A stretch of DNA of 64,000 nt from Pseudomonas sp. AOB-7 (GCF_003696305.1 NZ_RFFK01000006.1:62001-126000), one strand, 5' to 3'. Numbered from the stretch's first letter, positions 17,604-27,968 are shown. The notes: generated by a model not told the origin, from the sequence alone. Program-made: numbers and translations.

Positions 17604-19493
17604 ATGCCGCAGCCGATTCGCCTCAAGGATCACGAAAAGGACGCCCGCCAGGTGCGCCGGCGCGTGCTGGTCGGCGGCGTCGCGATCCTGCTGCTGAGCG
17701 CCGTGCTGGTGGCGCGCATGTACTACCTGCAGGTGGTGCAGTACGAGCATCACACCACCCTGGCGGAGAACAACCGCATCCATGTGCAGCCGATTCCGCC
17801 TACCCGCGGACTGATCTTCGACCGCAACGGCGTGATCATCGCCGACAACCGCCCCAGCTTCAGCCTCACCGTGACCCGCGAGCGCGCCGGCGACTGGCAG
17901 CAGGTGCTGGACGTGGTGGTCGAGGTGCTGGAGCTGTCGGCGGACGAGCGCGCCCTCTTCGAGAAGCGCGTGCGCCAGGGGCGGCGGCCGTTCGAGCCGG
18001 TGCCGATCCTGTTCGAGCTGTCCGAGGAGCAGATCGCCCGCATCGCGGTCAACCAGTTCCGCCTGCCTGGCGTCGAGGTGGCGGCGCAACTGGTACGCCA
18101 CTACCCGCAGCGCGAGCATTTCGCCCATTCGGTGGGCTATGTCGGGCGGATCAACGAGCAGGAGCTCAAGCGCCTCGATCCCACCGACTATGCCGGCACC
18201 CACCATATCGGCAAGACCGGCATCGAACGTTTCTACGAGGACGAGCTGCACGGCGAGGTGGGTTACGAGGAAGTCGAGACCAACGCCCGCGGCCGGGTGC
18301 TGCGGGTGCTCAACCGCATCGACCCGAAGCCGGGCAAGGACATAGTGCTGAGCCTCGACGTGCGCCTGCAGGAGGCGGCCGAGCACGCCCTGGGCGGGCG
18401 CCGCGGCGCGGTGGTGGCGATCCAGCCGCAGACCGGCGAGGTGCTGGCGATGGTCAGCCAGCCCAGCTTCGACCCCAACCCCTTCGTCACCGGCATCAGC
18501 TTCAAGGCCTATGGCGAGCTGCGCGACTCCATCGACCAGCCGCTGTACAACCGCGTGCTGCGCGGCCTCTACCCGCCGGGTTCGACCATCAAGCCGATGG
18601 TGGCGGTGGCCGGCCTCGATGCCGGGGTGGTCACGCCCACCTCGCGGGTATTCGACCCGGGCTTCTACCAGTTGCCCAATCACAGCCACAAGTACCGCAA
18701 CTGGAACCGCAGCGGCGACGGCTGGGTCGACCTGGAACTGGCCATCGCCCGCTCCAACGACACCTACTTCTACGACCTGGCGCACAAGATGGGCGTCGAC
18801 CGCATGCACGCCTATATGAGCCGCTTCGGCCTGGGCCAGCGCGTGGCGCTGGACATGTTCGAGGAAACCGCCGGGCTGATGCCGTCGCGCGACTGGAAGC
18901 GCGCGCGCTACCGCCAGCCCTGGTACCCGGGCGAGACGCTGATCCTCGGCATCGGCCAGGGCTACATGCAGACCACGCCGCTGCAGCTGGCCCAGGCCAC
19001 CGCGCTGATGGCCACCCGCGGCAAGTGGATTCGCCCGCACCTGGCCAAGAGCATCGACGGCGCGCTGCCGGTCGATTCCAACCCGCTGCCGGACATCGTC
19101 CTGCGCGACGCGAAGTTCTGGGACTATGGCATCCGCGGCATGGAGCAGGTGCTGCACGGCGCCCGCGGCACCGCGCGCAAGGTCGGCGACAGCTCGGTCT
19201 ACCGCATCGCCGGCAAGAGCGGCACGGCCCAGGTGGTGGCGATCAAGCAGGGCGAGAAGTACGACCGCGAGAAGCTGCAGGAACGCCACCGCGACCATGC
19301 CCTGTTCGTCGCCTTCGCCCCGGCGCAGAACCCGCAGATCGCCGTGGCGGTGATGGTGGAGAACGGCGAGTCCGGTTCCGGCGTGGCCGCGCCGGTGGTC
19401 AAGCAGGTGATGGACGCCTGGCTGCTGGACGACGGCGGCCAGCTCAAGGCCGAATACGCACCGGCGCAGAGCGCCGAGGTCAGTCAACGATGA
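17604..19493 (+). CDS. mrdA: Penicillin-binding protein 2 (elongasome transpeptidase)
   Basis: This 629-aa class B PBP cross-links peptidoglycan during lateral growth with RodA. It has an N-terminal cytoplasmic tail with one TM (about 15-37), a pedestal domain starting IPPTRGLIFDRNG, and a transpeptidase domain with the active-site S327-T-I-K, SND (RSNDTYFYDLA) and KSGTAQ motifs. All catalytic motifs are intact. Its TGA overlaps the rodA start. P. aeruginosa literature uses pbpA for this gene. Confidence 0.97.
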   Translation: MPQPIRLKDHEKDARQVRRRVLVGGVAILLLSAVLVARMYYLQVVQYEHHTTLAENNRIHVQPIPPTRGLIFDRNGVIIADNRPSFSLTVTRERAGDWQQVLDVVVEVLELSADERALFEKRVRQGRRPFEPVPILFELSEEQIARIAVNQFRLPGVEVAAQLVRHYPQREHFAHSVGYVGRINEQELKRLDPTDYAGTHHIGKTGIERFYEDELHGEVGYEEVETNARGRVLRVLNRIDPKPGKDIVLSLDVRLQEAAEHALGGRRGAVVAIQPQTGEVLAMVSQPSFDPNPFVTGISFKAYGELRDSIDQPLYNRVLRGLYPPGSTIKPMVAVAGLDAGVVTPTSRVFDPGFYQLPNHSHKYRNWNRSGDGWVDLELAIARSNDTYFYDLAHKMGVDRMHAYMSRFGLGQRVALDMFEETAGLMPSRDWKRARYRQPWYPGETLILGIGQGYMQTTPLQLAQATALMATRGKWIRPHLAKSIDGALPVDSNPLPDIVLRDAKFWDYGIRGMEQVLHGARGTARKVGDSSVYRIAGKSGTAQVVAIKQGEKYDREKLQERHRDHALFVAFAPAQNPQIAVAVMVENGESGSGVAAPVVKQVMDAWLLDDGGQLKAEYAPAQSAEVSQR

Positions 19494-20632
19494 TGAGCAA
19501 TTTCGACCGTACCCTGTCCGACGAGGACGTGCTGCGCCGCCGGGCCGGCCTGTTGCAGCGTCTGCATATCGACGGCTGGCTGCTGCTGCTGTTGCTGATC
19601 CTCGGCGCCGGCAGCCTGTTCATCCTCTATTCGGCCAGCGGCAAGAACGTCGACCTGCTGCTCAAGCAGGCCACCTCGTTCGGCATCGGCCTGGCCGGCA
19701 TGCTGGTGATCGCCCAGTTCGATCCGCGCTTCATGGCGCGCTGGGTGCCGCTGGCCTACCTGGGCGGCGTCGGCCTGCTGGTGGTGGTCGAGGTGATGGG
19801 CCACACCGCCATGGGCGCCACGCGCTGGATCAACATTCCCGGGGTGATCCGCTTCCAGCCCTCGGAAATTCTCAAGATCATCATGCCGATGACGGTCGCC
19901 TGGTACCTGGCCAAGCGCAGCCTGCCGCCGCGGCCCAGGCACGTGCTCGTCTGCCTGGCGATGATCGGCGTGCCCTTCGTGCTGATCCTCAAGCAGCCGG
20001 ACCTGGGCACCTCGCTGCTGATCCTCGCCTCGGGCGCCTTCGTGGTGTTCATGGCCGGTCTGCAGTGGCGCTGGATCGTCGGCGCGGTGGCGGCGGTGGT
20101 GCCGATCGCGGTGGGCATGTGGTACTTCGTCATGCACGACTACCAGAAGCGCCGCGTGCTGACCTTCCTCAACCCGGAGAGCGATCCGCTGGGCTCGGGC
20201 TGGAACATCATCCAGTCCAAGGCGGCCATCGGCTCCGGCGGCGTGCTGGGCAAGGGTTGGCTGCTGGGCACCCAGTCGCACCTGGATTTTTTGCCGGAAA
20301 GCCATACGGACTTTATCATTGCCGTGCTCGCCGAAGAGTTCGGCCTGGTCGGCGTCTGCCTGCTGCTGCTGTACCTGCTGCTGATCGCGCGCGGCCTGGT
20401 GATCACCGCCCAGGCGCAGACGCTGTTCGGCAAGCTGCTGGCGGGCGCGCTGACCATGACCTTCTTCGTCTATGTGTTCGTCAACATCGGCATGGTCAGC
20501 GGCCTGTTGCCGGTGGTGGGGGTGCCGCTGCCGTTCATTAGTTACGGCGGAACCCATCTGGTGACGCTACTGTCAGGTTTTGGGGTCTTGATGGCGATCC
20601 ACACCCATAGAAAGTGGATCGCACAGGTTTGA
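19490..20632 (+). CDS. rodA: Rod shape-determining protein RodA (SEDS glycosyltransferase)
   Basis: This SEDS-family peptidoglycan polymerase has about ten TM segments and is 380 aa from the first of two adjacent ATGs. Signature segments are WINIPGVIRFQPSEILKI, the HTDFI loop (LPESHTDFIIAVLAEEFG, containing the family's catalytic-loop Asp) and the C-terminal PFISYGG. It works with the PBP2 encoded immediately upstream. The start overlaps the mrdA stop (ATGATGA). Confidence 0.97.
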   Translation: MMSNFDRTLSDEDVLRRRAGLLQRLHIDGWLLLLLLILGAGSLFILYSASGKNVDLLLKQATSFGIGLAGMLVIAQFDPRFMARWVPLAYLGGVGLLVVVEVMGHTAMGATRWINIPGVIRFQPSEILKIIMPMTVAWYLAKRSLPPRPRHVLVCLAMIGVPFVLILKQPDLGTSLLILASGAFVVFMAGLQWRWIVGAVAAVVPIAVGMWYFVMHDYQKRRVLTFLNPESDPLGSGWNIIQSKAAIGSGGVLGKGWLLGTQSHLDFLPESHTDFIIAVLAEEFGLVGVCLLLLYLLLIARGLVITAQAQTLFGKLLAGALTMTFFVYVFVNIGMVSGLLPVVGVPLPFISYGGTHLVTLLSGFGVLMAIHTHRKWIAQV

Positions 20633-20640
20633 TTGGGGTA

Positions 20641-21654
20641 ATGAATTCAATGCATCTACTGCGCGGCTGGGCAGCTCGAACGCTTTTGGGGATCGGCCTG
20701 GCGGGGGTATCCGGCGCCCAGGCACTGGCCGCCGACTACGACGGCTCGCCGCAGGTGGCCGAGTTCGTCGAGGAAATGACCCGCGACTACGGTTTCGCCA
20801 GCGAGCAACTGCTCGGTCTGTTCGCCGAGGTGGAGCGCAAGCAGGCGATTCTCGACGCCATCTCGCGCCCGGCGGAGAAGGTCAAGCCGTGGAAGGACTA
20901 CCGGCCGATCTTTATCACCGACAAGCGCATCGCCCAGGGCGTCGACTTCTGGCGCCAGCACCAGGCCGCGCTGGACAAGGCCGAGGCCGAGTACGGCGTG
21001 CCGGCGCAGTTCATCGTCGCCATCATCGGCGTGGAAACCTTCTACGGCGGCAACACCGGCAGCTGGCGGGTGATGGACGCACTGTCCACCCTGGCCTTCG
21101 ACTACCCACCGCGCGCGCCCTTCTTCCGCAAGGAGCTGCGTGAATTCCTCATGCTGACCCGCGAGGAGCAGGTCGACCCGATCAGCCTCAAAGGCTCCTA
21201 CGCCGGCGCCATGGGTCTGCCGCAGTTCATGCCGAGCAGCTTCCGCGCCTACGCGGTGGATTTCGATGGCGACGGCCATATCAATATCTGGAGCAACCCG
21301 ACCGATGCCATCGGCAGCGTCGCCAGCTACTTCAAGCGCCACGGCTGGCAGGCCGGCGGCCAGGTGGCCAGTCGCGTCCAGGCCAGCGGCGCGCGCGTCG
21401 ACGAGGGCCTGACCCAGGGCCTGGACCCGGTGAAGACGGTCGCCGAGCTGCGCGCACTGGGCTGGCAGGCGCAGGATCCGCTGGCCGACGACTTGCCGGT
21501 GACCGCGTTCCGCCTGGAAGGCGCCGAGGGCGACGAATACTGGTTCGGCCTGCCCAACTTCTACACCATCACCCGTTACAACCGCAGCGTGATGTACGCC
21601 ATGGCGGTCAACCAGCTTGCCGAACTCTTGGTCGACGCGCGGGGGCAGCGATGA
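20641..21654 (+). CDS. mltB: Lytic murein transglycosylase B
   Basis: This 337-aa periplasmic muramidase-like enzyme makes 1,6-anhydro ends in peptidoglycan. It has a signal peptide at 1-30 (cleavage after AQALA) and the family-3 lytic transglycosylase fold with catalytic Glu132 in IIGVETFYGGNTG. The AMGLPQFMPSS and YAVDFDGDGHINIW blocks are present. There is no lipobox Cys, so it is the soluble SltB1-like form. It starts eight bases after rodA and overlaps rlpA by four. Confidence 0.95.
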   Translation: MNSMHLLRGWAARTLLGIGLAGVSGAQALAADYDGSPQVAEFVEEMTRDYGFASEQLLGLFAEVERKQAILDAISRPAEKVKPWKDYRPIFITDKRIAQGVDFWRQHQAALDKAEAEYGVPAQFIVAIIGVETFYGGNTGSWRVMDALSTLAFDYPPRAPFFRKELREFLMLTREEQVDPISLKGSYAGAMGLPQFMPSSFRAYAVDFDGDGHINIWSNPTDAIGSVASYFKRHGWQAGGQVASRVQASGARVDEGLTQGLDPVKTVAELRALGWQAQDPLADDLPVTAFRLEGAEGDEYWFGLPNFYTITRYNRSVMYAMAVNQLAELLVDARGQR

Positions 21655-22664
21655 ACAGCTGCAAGCTGCTGCCGCTGGCCGTCTGCGTGGCCGCCGCGCT
21701 GCTGCTGGCGAGCTGCTCGTCGAAGCGGGCGCCGCAAACCGTGGCGACGCCCAGCGCGCCGGCGGGGATTTCCGGGCCGGGCGACTTCAACCGCCCGCAC
21801 AAGGACGGCGCGCCTTGGTGGGACGTCGACGTGTCGCGGATTCCCGACGCCATCCCCATGCCGCACTACGGGCCGGTCAAGGCCAGCCCCTACGTGGTGT
21901 TCGGCCAGCAGTACTACCCGATCCAGGACGCCCGTCGCTACCAGGCGGTGGGCCCGGCCTCCTGGTACGGCACCAAGTTCCACGGCCAGGCCACCGCCAA
22001 CGGCGAGACCTACGACCTGTACGGCATGACCGCGGCGCACAAGACCCTGCCGCTGCCGAGCTACGTGCGGGTGACCAACCTGGAGAACGGCAAGACGGTG
22101 ATCCTGCGGGTCAACGACCGCGGGCCGTTCTACTCCGACCGCATCATCGACCTGTCCTTCGCCGCGGCGAAGAAGCTCGGCTATGCCGAGAAGGGCACCG
22201 CGCGGGTCAAGGTCGAGGGCATCGACCCGCACGAGTGGTGGGCGCAGCAGGGCCGTCCGGTACCGCTGGTGCTGGCGGGCAGCCAGCCGGCCAAGGCCGC
22301 CGTGGCGCAGCCCGTGGCCCAGCCGCTGCCGCAGGTGCTCGAGCAGTATTCGCCGCCACCGGCGCAGCACGCCGCGGCCGTGCTGCCGGTGCAGATCGAC
22401 GCAAAAAAAAACGATTCACTCGCAGCCTCTGGCCTGTATCTCCAGGTGGCAGCCTTCGCCAATCCGGACGCTGCGGAGCTGCTCAAGGCCAAGCTGAGCC
22501 AGACGGTGAGTGCCCCGGTGTTCATCAGCTCAGTGGTGCGCGACCAGCAGATTCTCCATCGCGTACGGCTGGGCCCGATCGGCAGCCAGGGCGAGGCTGA
22601 GCAGCTGCAGAGCAGCGTGCGCCTGGCCAACCTGGGTCAGCCGACCCTGGTGCGTGCCGATTGA
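21651..22664 (+). CDS. rlpA: Septal ring lytic transglycosylase RlpA
   Basis: This 337-aa outer-membrane lipoprotein has lipobox LLASC (Cys22), a double-psi beta-barrel domain (about 98-190) with SWYGTKFHGQ, the conserved E119 and H130 and D156 in RVNDRGPF, a Pro/Ala/Gln linker, and a C-terminal SPOR domain (about 260-335) that binds denuded glycan at the septum. The Pseudomonas enzyme cleaves naked glycan strands. A run of nine A residues (22403-22411) in the linker coding sequence is notable. It is co-transcribed with mltB. Confidence 0.95.
   Translation: MNSCKLLPLAVCVAAALLLASCSSKRAPQTVATPSAPAGISGPGDFNRPHKDGAPWWDVDVSRIPDAIPMPHYGPVKASPYVVFGQQYYPIQDARRYQAVGPASWYGTKFHGQATANGETYDLYGMTAAHKTLPLPSYVRVTNLENGKTVILRVNDRGPFYSDRIIDLSFAAAKKLGYAEKGTARVKVEGIDPHEWWAQQGRPVPLVLAGSQPAKAAVAQPVAQPLPQVLEQYSPPPAQHAAAVLPVQIDAKKNDSLAASGLYLQVAAFANPDAAELLKAKLSQTVSAPVFISSVVRDQQILHRVRLGPIGSQGEAEQLQSSVRLANLGQPTLVRAD
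22403..22411 (+). repeat. Homopolymeric A9 tract within rlpA
   Basis: Nine consecutive A residues encode the end of the linker before the SPOR domain. Shifting by one base either way gives stops at 22497 (one A fewer) or 22600 (one A more), which would release a RlpA without SPOR. Confidence 0.9.
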
Positions 22665-22674
22665 TGGCACTTAA

Positions 22675-22718
22675 CCGGCATTTGCCGGACTAACCCCAGG
22701 TCCGCCGCTTGCGGCGGA
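22675..22718 (+). other. Two short hairpins in the rlpA-dacA gap
   Basis: CCGGCA-TT-TGCCGG (22675-22688) and TCCGCCGC-TT-GCGGCGGA (22701-22718) are perfect dyads between rlpA and dacA. Neither has a U-tract. They may stabilise transcript ends or attenuate read-through into dacA. Confidence 0.4.
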
Positions 22719-22775
22719 TCGAGCGCAGGCCCTGCGGGGCCATTCAACACCCATGCAACGACTTTCGAGAGACGG

Positions 22776-23939
22776 ATGAATATCACCAGCTTCGCGCAAC
22801 GTGCTTCCCTGTTCCTGACCCTACTGGCCGCGCCGCTCGCCTGGGCCAGCCAGCAGCAGGTGATCCCGGCGCCGCCGCAACTGGCGGCGACCTCCTATGT
22901 GCTGATGGACGCCGCCAGCGGCAACGTGCTGGTGGAGAACAATGGCGATCAGCGCCTGCCGCCGGCCAGCCTGACCAAGCTGATGACCGCCTATATCGCC
23001 ACACTGGAGATCAATCGCGGCCAGATCAAGGAAAGCGACCTGGTGCGCATCAGCGAGAAGGCCTGGCGCATGGGCGGCTCGAAGATGTTCATCGAGGTGG
23101 GCAAGGAAGTTTCGGTCGACGACCTGCTGCACGGCATCATCATCCAGTCCGGCAACGACGCCAGCGTGGCCATCGCCGAGCATATCGCCGGCAGCGAAGA
23201 GGCCTTCGCCGACATGATGAACAGCCATGGCCAGCGTCTCGGCCTGACCAACAGCCACTTTATGAACTCCACCGGCTGGCCGGATCCGGAGCACTACTCC
23301 TCGGCCCACGACATGGCCAAGCTGGCCCGCGCCATCATCTTCGAGGACCAGGCCCACTACGCCATCTACGCGCAGAAGGAGTTCCTCTGGAACGGCATCA
23401 AGCAGCCCAACCGCAACCTGCTGCTGTGGCGCGACAAGACCGTCGACGGCCTGAAGACCGGCCACACCGAAGAAGCCGGCTACTGCCTGGTCGCCTCCGC
23501 CGTGCGCGACGGCCAGCGGCTGATCGCCGCGGTGTTCGGCACCGTCAGCGAGCAGGCTCGCGCCGCCGAGGTGCAGAAACTGCTGACCTACGGCTTCCGC
23601 TTCTTCGAGACCCGCACCTTCTACCAGAAGGGCGCCGAACTGGCCCAGGCCGACGTGTGGAAGGGCGCCAGCCGCCAGGTCAAGGCCGGTCTGGCCGAGG
23701 ACCTGACCCTGACCCTGCCCAAGGGCCAGCTGGAAAAACTGCAGGCCGGCATGACCCTCAACCCGCAGCTGATCGCCCCCATCCAGCAGGGCGACGTGAT
23801 CGGCAAGGTCGAGGTCAAACTGGGCGAGCAGGTGGTGCACAGCGCCGATCTGGTGGCCCTGGAAGCCGTCGAGGAAGGTGGCCTGCTGCGCCGCCTGTGG
23901 GACAGCATCCGTCTGTTCTTCTTCGGCCTGTTCAACTGA
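22776..23939 (+). CDS. dacA: D-alanyl-D-alanine carboxypeptidase (PBP5 type)
   Basis: This 387-aa periplasmic class C PBP trims the terminal D-Ala of peptidoglycan stem peptides. It has a signal peptide at 1-24, catalytic S65-x-x-K68 (ASLTKL), S125-G-N and K227-T-G, then the C-terminal PBP5 beta domain and an amphipathic membrane anchor (LLRRLWDSIRLFFFGLF). The P. aeruginosa counterpart is called dacC. It is followed by a good terminator. Confidence 0.96.
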   Translation: MNITSFAQRASLFLTLLAAPLAWASQQQVIPAPPQLAATSYVLMDAASGNVLVENNGDQRLPPASLTKLMTAYIATLEINRGQIKESDLVRISEKAWRMGGSKMFIEVGKEVSVDDLLHGIIIQSGNDASVAIAEHIAGSEEAFADMMNSHGQRLGLTNSHFMNSTGWPDPEHYSSAHDMAKLARAIIFEDQAHYAIYAQKEFLWNGIKQPNRNLLLWRDKTVDGLKTGHTEEAGYCLVASAVRDGQRLIAAVFGTVSEQARAAEVQKLLTYGFRFFETRTFYQKGAELAQADVWKGASRQVKAGLAEDLTLTLPKGQLEKLQAGMTLNPQLIAPIQQGDVIGKVEVKLGEQVVHSADLVALEAVEEGGLLRRLWDSIRLFFFGLFN

Positions 23940-23947
23940 TAGCGCCC

Positions 23948-23975
23948 GGCCGCGCCAGCCCGGCGCGGCCCTTTT
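23948..23975 (+). terminator. Rho-independent terminator after dacA
   Basis: GGCCGCGCC (23948-23956) pairs with GGCGCGGCC (23962-23970) around a 5-base loop and is followed by CTTTT. It lies eight bases after the dacA stop and 18 bases before ybeD, so ybeD-lipB may use read-through or a promoter hidden near it. Confidence 0.65.
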
Positions 23976-23993
23976 CCTGGACGGGCACAAGCC

Positions 23994-24272
23994 ATGACCG
24001 ATAGCGACGTTCAAGCCCCGAAAATCGAATTCCCCTGCGAGCGTTACCCGATCAAGGTGATCGGCACCGCCGGCGAGGGCTTCTCCGATCTGGTGATCGA
24101 AGTGATCCAGCGCCATGCGCCGGATCTGGATGCCTCCACCCTGGTGATGCGCGACAGCCGCAACGGCAACTTCCTCTCGGTGCAGGTGCTGATCACCGCC
24201 ACCAGCGTCGAGCAGCTGCAGGCCATCCATGTCGACCTGCGCGCCACCGGCCGCGTGCATATGGTGCTCTAG
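23994..24272 (+). CDS. ybeD: YbeD family protein (DUF493/UPF0250)
   Basis: This 92-aa small alpha/beta protein has an ACT-like/ferredoxin-like fold. The family's [20 protein letters not shown] start and [20 protein letters not shown] region are intact. The molecular role is not settled; it is persistently linked to dacA and lipB. Its TAG overlaps the lipB GTG start (TAGTG). Confidence 0.9.
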   Translation: MTDSDVQAPKIEFPCERYPIKVIGTAGEGFSDLVIEVIQRHAPDLDASTLVMRDSRNGNFLSVQVLITATSVEQLQAIHVDLRATGRVHMVL

Positions 24273-24889
24273 TGCCCGAGCTCGTCGTTCGCCGTCTGGG
24301 GCTGGTGGACTATCAACCGACCCTGGAGGCCATGCGTCGACTGACCAGCGAGCGCGATGCGCAGACGCCGGATGAGATCTGGTTGCTGCAGCACCCCAAG
24401 GTGTTCACCCAGGGCCAGGCCGGCAAGGCCGAGCACCTGCTGGCGCCGGGCGACATCCCGGTGATCCAGGTCGAGCGCGGCGGCCAGGTCACCTACCACG
24501 GCCCCGGCCAGCTGGTGGCCTACCTGATGCTGGATCTGCGCCGCCTCGAGCTGGGCGTGCGCGAGCTGGTCACCGCCATGGAGCAGAGCCTGGTGGACGT
24601 GCTGGCCGGCTATGGCATCGCGGCGGCGCCCAAGGCCGACGCGCCGGGTGTGTACGTGGCCGGCGACAAGATCGCCTCGCTGGGCCTGCGGGTCAGCCGC
24701 GGTTGCTCCTTCCACGGCCTGGCGCTGAACGTCGACATGGACATGACGCCCTTCCTGCGCATCAACCCCTGCGGCTACGCCGGGCTGAAGATGGTGCAGA
24801 TGCGCGATCTGCTGCCATCGCCGCCTGCGCTTGACGAGGTGGCGCAGCGCCTGGAGCAGGCGCTGCGCCATAGATTGGGATATTCCTAG
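24272..24889 (+). CDS. lipB: Octanoyl-[acyl carrier protein]:protein N-octanoyltransferase
   Basis: This 205-aa enzyme transfers octanoate from ACP to lipoyl domains, the first step of endogenous lipoate synthesis. The catalytic pair Lys133 ([10 protein letters not shown]) and Cys167 ([10 protein letters not shown]) is present, together with [16 protein letters not shown]. It starts with GTG coupled to ybeD. It faces lipA across a bidirectional terminator. Confidence 0.96.
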   Translation: MPELVVRRLGLVDYQPTLEAMRRLTSERDAQTPDEIWLLQHPKVFTQGQAGKAEHLLAPGDIPVIQVERGGQVTYHGPGQLVAYLMLDLRRLELGVRELVTAMEQSLVDVLAGYGIAAAPKADAPGVYVAGDKIASLGLRVSRGCSFHGLALNVDMDMTPFLRINPCGYAGLKMVQMRDLLPSPPALDEVAQRLEQALRHRLGYS

Positions 24890-24925
24890 GTCGCGCGTTC
24901 ACCGAAGATCCGGCCTCGAGCCAGT

Positions 24926-24942
24926 GGTGCGTACGGCGCACC
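24926..24942. repeat. Short inverted repeat downstream of lipB
   Basis: GGTGCG (24926-24931) and CGCACC (24937-24942) flank TACGG. Its context (GTGGTGCGTACGGCGCACC) looks like a common Pseudomonas intergenic hairpin. It lies just before the strong lipB/lipA terminator. Confidence 0.4.
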
Positions 24943-24953
24943 CTGCTCTGAGC

Positions 24954-24989
24954 AACGAAAAAGGGACGCCGAGGCGTCCCTTTTTCGTT
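24954..24989. terminator. Bidirectional Rho-independent terminator (lipB/lipA)
   Basis: The 17-base arms (AACGAAAAAGGGACGCC and its complement) are perfect. The A-rich outer left arm and T-rich outer right arm supply a U-tract in both directions, ending both lipB and the convergent lipA. Confidence 0.9.
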
Positions 24990-25006
24990 TGTCGTGAAGA
25001 GCTGGC

Positions 25007-26059
<1,053 letters not shown>

Positions 26060-26216
26060 CGGCAATCTGGACTCCGGTAGAGGCCCCGAGGGGCTTGCGG
26101 CCGGCCGGCAGTTTATCACAGAAGGGGGCGGCGGACGTCCTGCCGACAGTCGACCGCTCTGCGCCAGGCAGGCGCTGTGAGGCATTCAGGTCGCGGTGAG
26201 CCGAGGCTGCGCGGGG

Positions 26217-26912
26217 TCAGCTCGTCGAGCCGCGATGTGCCCGGCGTAGCGGCGCGAAGGCGCTGGTGCCCAGCCAGGCCCAGAGCTGTCTGGCGAAAAG
26301 GGCCTGGCCCGCCACCTGCACGTCGTCGTTGTGCAGGGCATCCTGCGCGTCGCGATCGCCGGTCCATATCTCAGTCAGTGTACGCACGCTGCACCTCAGC
26401 AACAGGGTTGGTACCTGGCCGGGATCGTCGCGACACAGGTCGGCGATTCCGGCTTCCACCACCAGCCACCAGTGGCGTTCCCCTGGACGCGCATCGTGCA
26501 GGTCAAACTGGATGATCACCGGTTGCGCCGGGAACAGCTCCAGGTGGACGAAGCGGCGGATATCCCACATCAGCAGTCCGGCATCCAGCTCGTCGTCGCG
26601 CAAGCGGCTGCCTATCCAGCGTGCGCCCCACTGGCCGAGCGCCATGATCACCGGACGCAGCTCTTCGCCCGCCTCGGTCAGGTGATATTTCCAGACCTTG
26701 CCCGCCGCTTCGCGGCGAATCACGCCGATTTCTTCCAGGTGGCGCAGACGCTGGGCGAGCAGGCTGGTCGACATGCGTGGCACGCCGCGATGCAGTTCGT
26801 TGAAACGCTTGCTGCCACACAGCAGCTCGCGTATCACCAGGGGCGTCCAGCGTTCGCAGAGAGCCTCGGCGCCGCGGGCCACGGTGCAGAACTGGCCATA
26901 GCTGTCTTCCAC
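26217..26912 (-). CDS. HxlR family winged-helix regulator
   Basis: This 231-aa regulator has an HxlR-type winged helix (about 5-100) beginning YGQFCTVARGAEALCERW and including STSLLAQRLRHLEEIGVIRR. A C-terminal domain of about 120 residues (FDLHDARPGERHWWLVV...) resembles the SCP2-like extension of long HxlR proteins. The GTG start at 26912 has GGAGG eight bases upstream. An ATG at 26963 would add 17 residues but has no ribosome site. Two Cys (in YGQFC and EALCERW) could be redox-active, as in some HxlR members. It is divergent from the nitrilase and probably regulates it. Confidence 0.85.
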   Translation of the reverse strand: MEDSYGQFCTVARGAEALCERWTPLVIRELLCGSKRFNELHRGVPRMSTSLLAQRLRHLEEIGVIRREAAGKVWKYHLTEAGEELRPVIMALGQWGARWIGSRLRDDELDAGLLMWDIRRFVHLELFPAQPVIIQFDLHDARPGERHWWLVVEAGIADLCRDDPGQVPTLLLRCSVRTLTEIWTGDRDAQDALHNDDVQVAGQALFARQLWAWLGTSAFAPLRRAHRGSTS

Positions 26913-27010
26913 CTCGCCCACCTCCGCTCGCCAACACTTCAGATTCTGGACTAGCCGGGGCATTTCGCCAGTCTCAGGCTGGGACCTCCAGTCCGAACGA
27001 GGATCAGGTC
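26913..27010. promoter_or_regulatory. Divergent control region, HxlR/nitrilase
   Basis: This 98-bp region serves both genes. It contains a spaced inverted repeat GGACT (26948-26952) ... AGTCC (26990-26994) and an internal CCAG-N7-CTGG dyad. Either could be the HxlR operator; no clear -10 or -35 elements are visible. Confidence 0.35.
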
Positions 27011-27955
27011 ATGAGCAGAATCGCAATCATCCAACGCCCACCGGTGCTGCTCGACCGCGAGGCGAGTCTGGAGCGTGCGCTGCAGTCGGTAGAGGAAGCC
27101 GCAGCCACCGGCGCCGAGCTGGTGGTGCTGCCGGAACTCTACATCCCCGGCTATCCCTCGTGGATTTGGCGCCTGGCACCGGGGCGCGATGGCGCGTTGA
27201 GCAGCCAGTTGCATGCCCGCTTGCAGGCCAATGCGATCGACCTCGGCGCCGGTGACCTGCAGCCCCTGTGTCAGGTGGCACGCGAGTGGCGAGTCAGCCT
27301 GGTGTGCGGTTTCCATGAGTGTGAGCGACGCCTGGGCGGTGGCACGCTGTACAACAGCGTGGCGCTGATCGGCACCGACGGCGAGCTGAAGAACCACCAC
27401 CGAAAGCTCATGCCGACCAATCCGGAGCGCATGGTGCACGGGCTCGGCGACGCTTCCGGGTTACGGGTAGTGGACACCCCGGTGGGGAGAGTGGGCTGCC
27501 TGATCTGCTGGGAAAACTATATGCCCCTGGCGCGTTACGCGCTCTACGCCCAGGGTGTGGAGGTTTATCTGGCGCCTACCTACGACAGTGGCGAGGGCTG
27601 GCTGTGCAGCATGCGCCACATCGCCCTGGAAGGGCGTTGCTGGGTGCTGGGCAGCGGTTCGTTGTTGCGTGGCCGCGATATTCCGGCAGATTTCCCGGGG
27701 CGTGAGCAGCTGTTCGCGGACCCCGAAGAGTGGATCAACGATGGCGACTCGGTAGTTGTGGATCCAGGCGGCAAGGTGGTGGCAGGGCCGATGCATCGCG
27801 AGGAAGGCATCCTCTATGCCGATATCGACGCCGCCCGGGTTGCCCCGGCGCGGCGCACCCTGGACGTGAGCGGTCACTACGGCCGGCCCGATATCTTCGA
27901 CCTGAAAGTGCATAGAAACCCGGCGCAGGCGCTGCGCTTTGTCGATGATTGCTGA
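27011..27955 (+). CDS. Nitrilase (carbon-nitrogen hydrolase)
   Basis: This 314-aa cytoplasmic hydrolase of the nitrilase branch has the catalytic triad Glu42 (LPELYIPGYP), Lys132 (HHRKLMPTNPER) and Cys166 (LICWENYMP). The CWENYMPLAR context and length are those of true nitrilases that convert nitriles to acids plus ammonia, not amidases. The substrate class (aliphatic, aromatic or arylaceto-) cannot be read. It is divergent from the HxlR regulator and followed after 13 bp by a GFA-family gene in the same probable operon. Confidence 0.88.
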   Translation: MSRIAIIQRPPVLLDREASLERALQSVEEAAATGAELVVLPELYIPGYPSWIWRLAPGRDGALSSQLHARLQANAIDLGAGDLQPLCQVAREWRVSLVCGFHECERRLGGGTLYNSVALIGTDGELKNHHRKLMPTNPERMVHGLGDASGLRVVDTPVGRVGCLICWENYMPLARYALYAQGVEVYLAPTYDSGEGWLCSMRHIALEGRCWVLGSGSLLRGRDIPADFPGREQLFADPEEWINDGDSVVVDPGGKVVAGPMHREEGILYADIDAARVAPARRTLDVSGHYGRPDIFDLKVHRNPAQALRFVDDC

Positions 27956-27968
27956 GGAGGTGCGAGTG

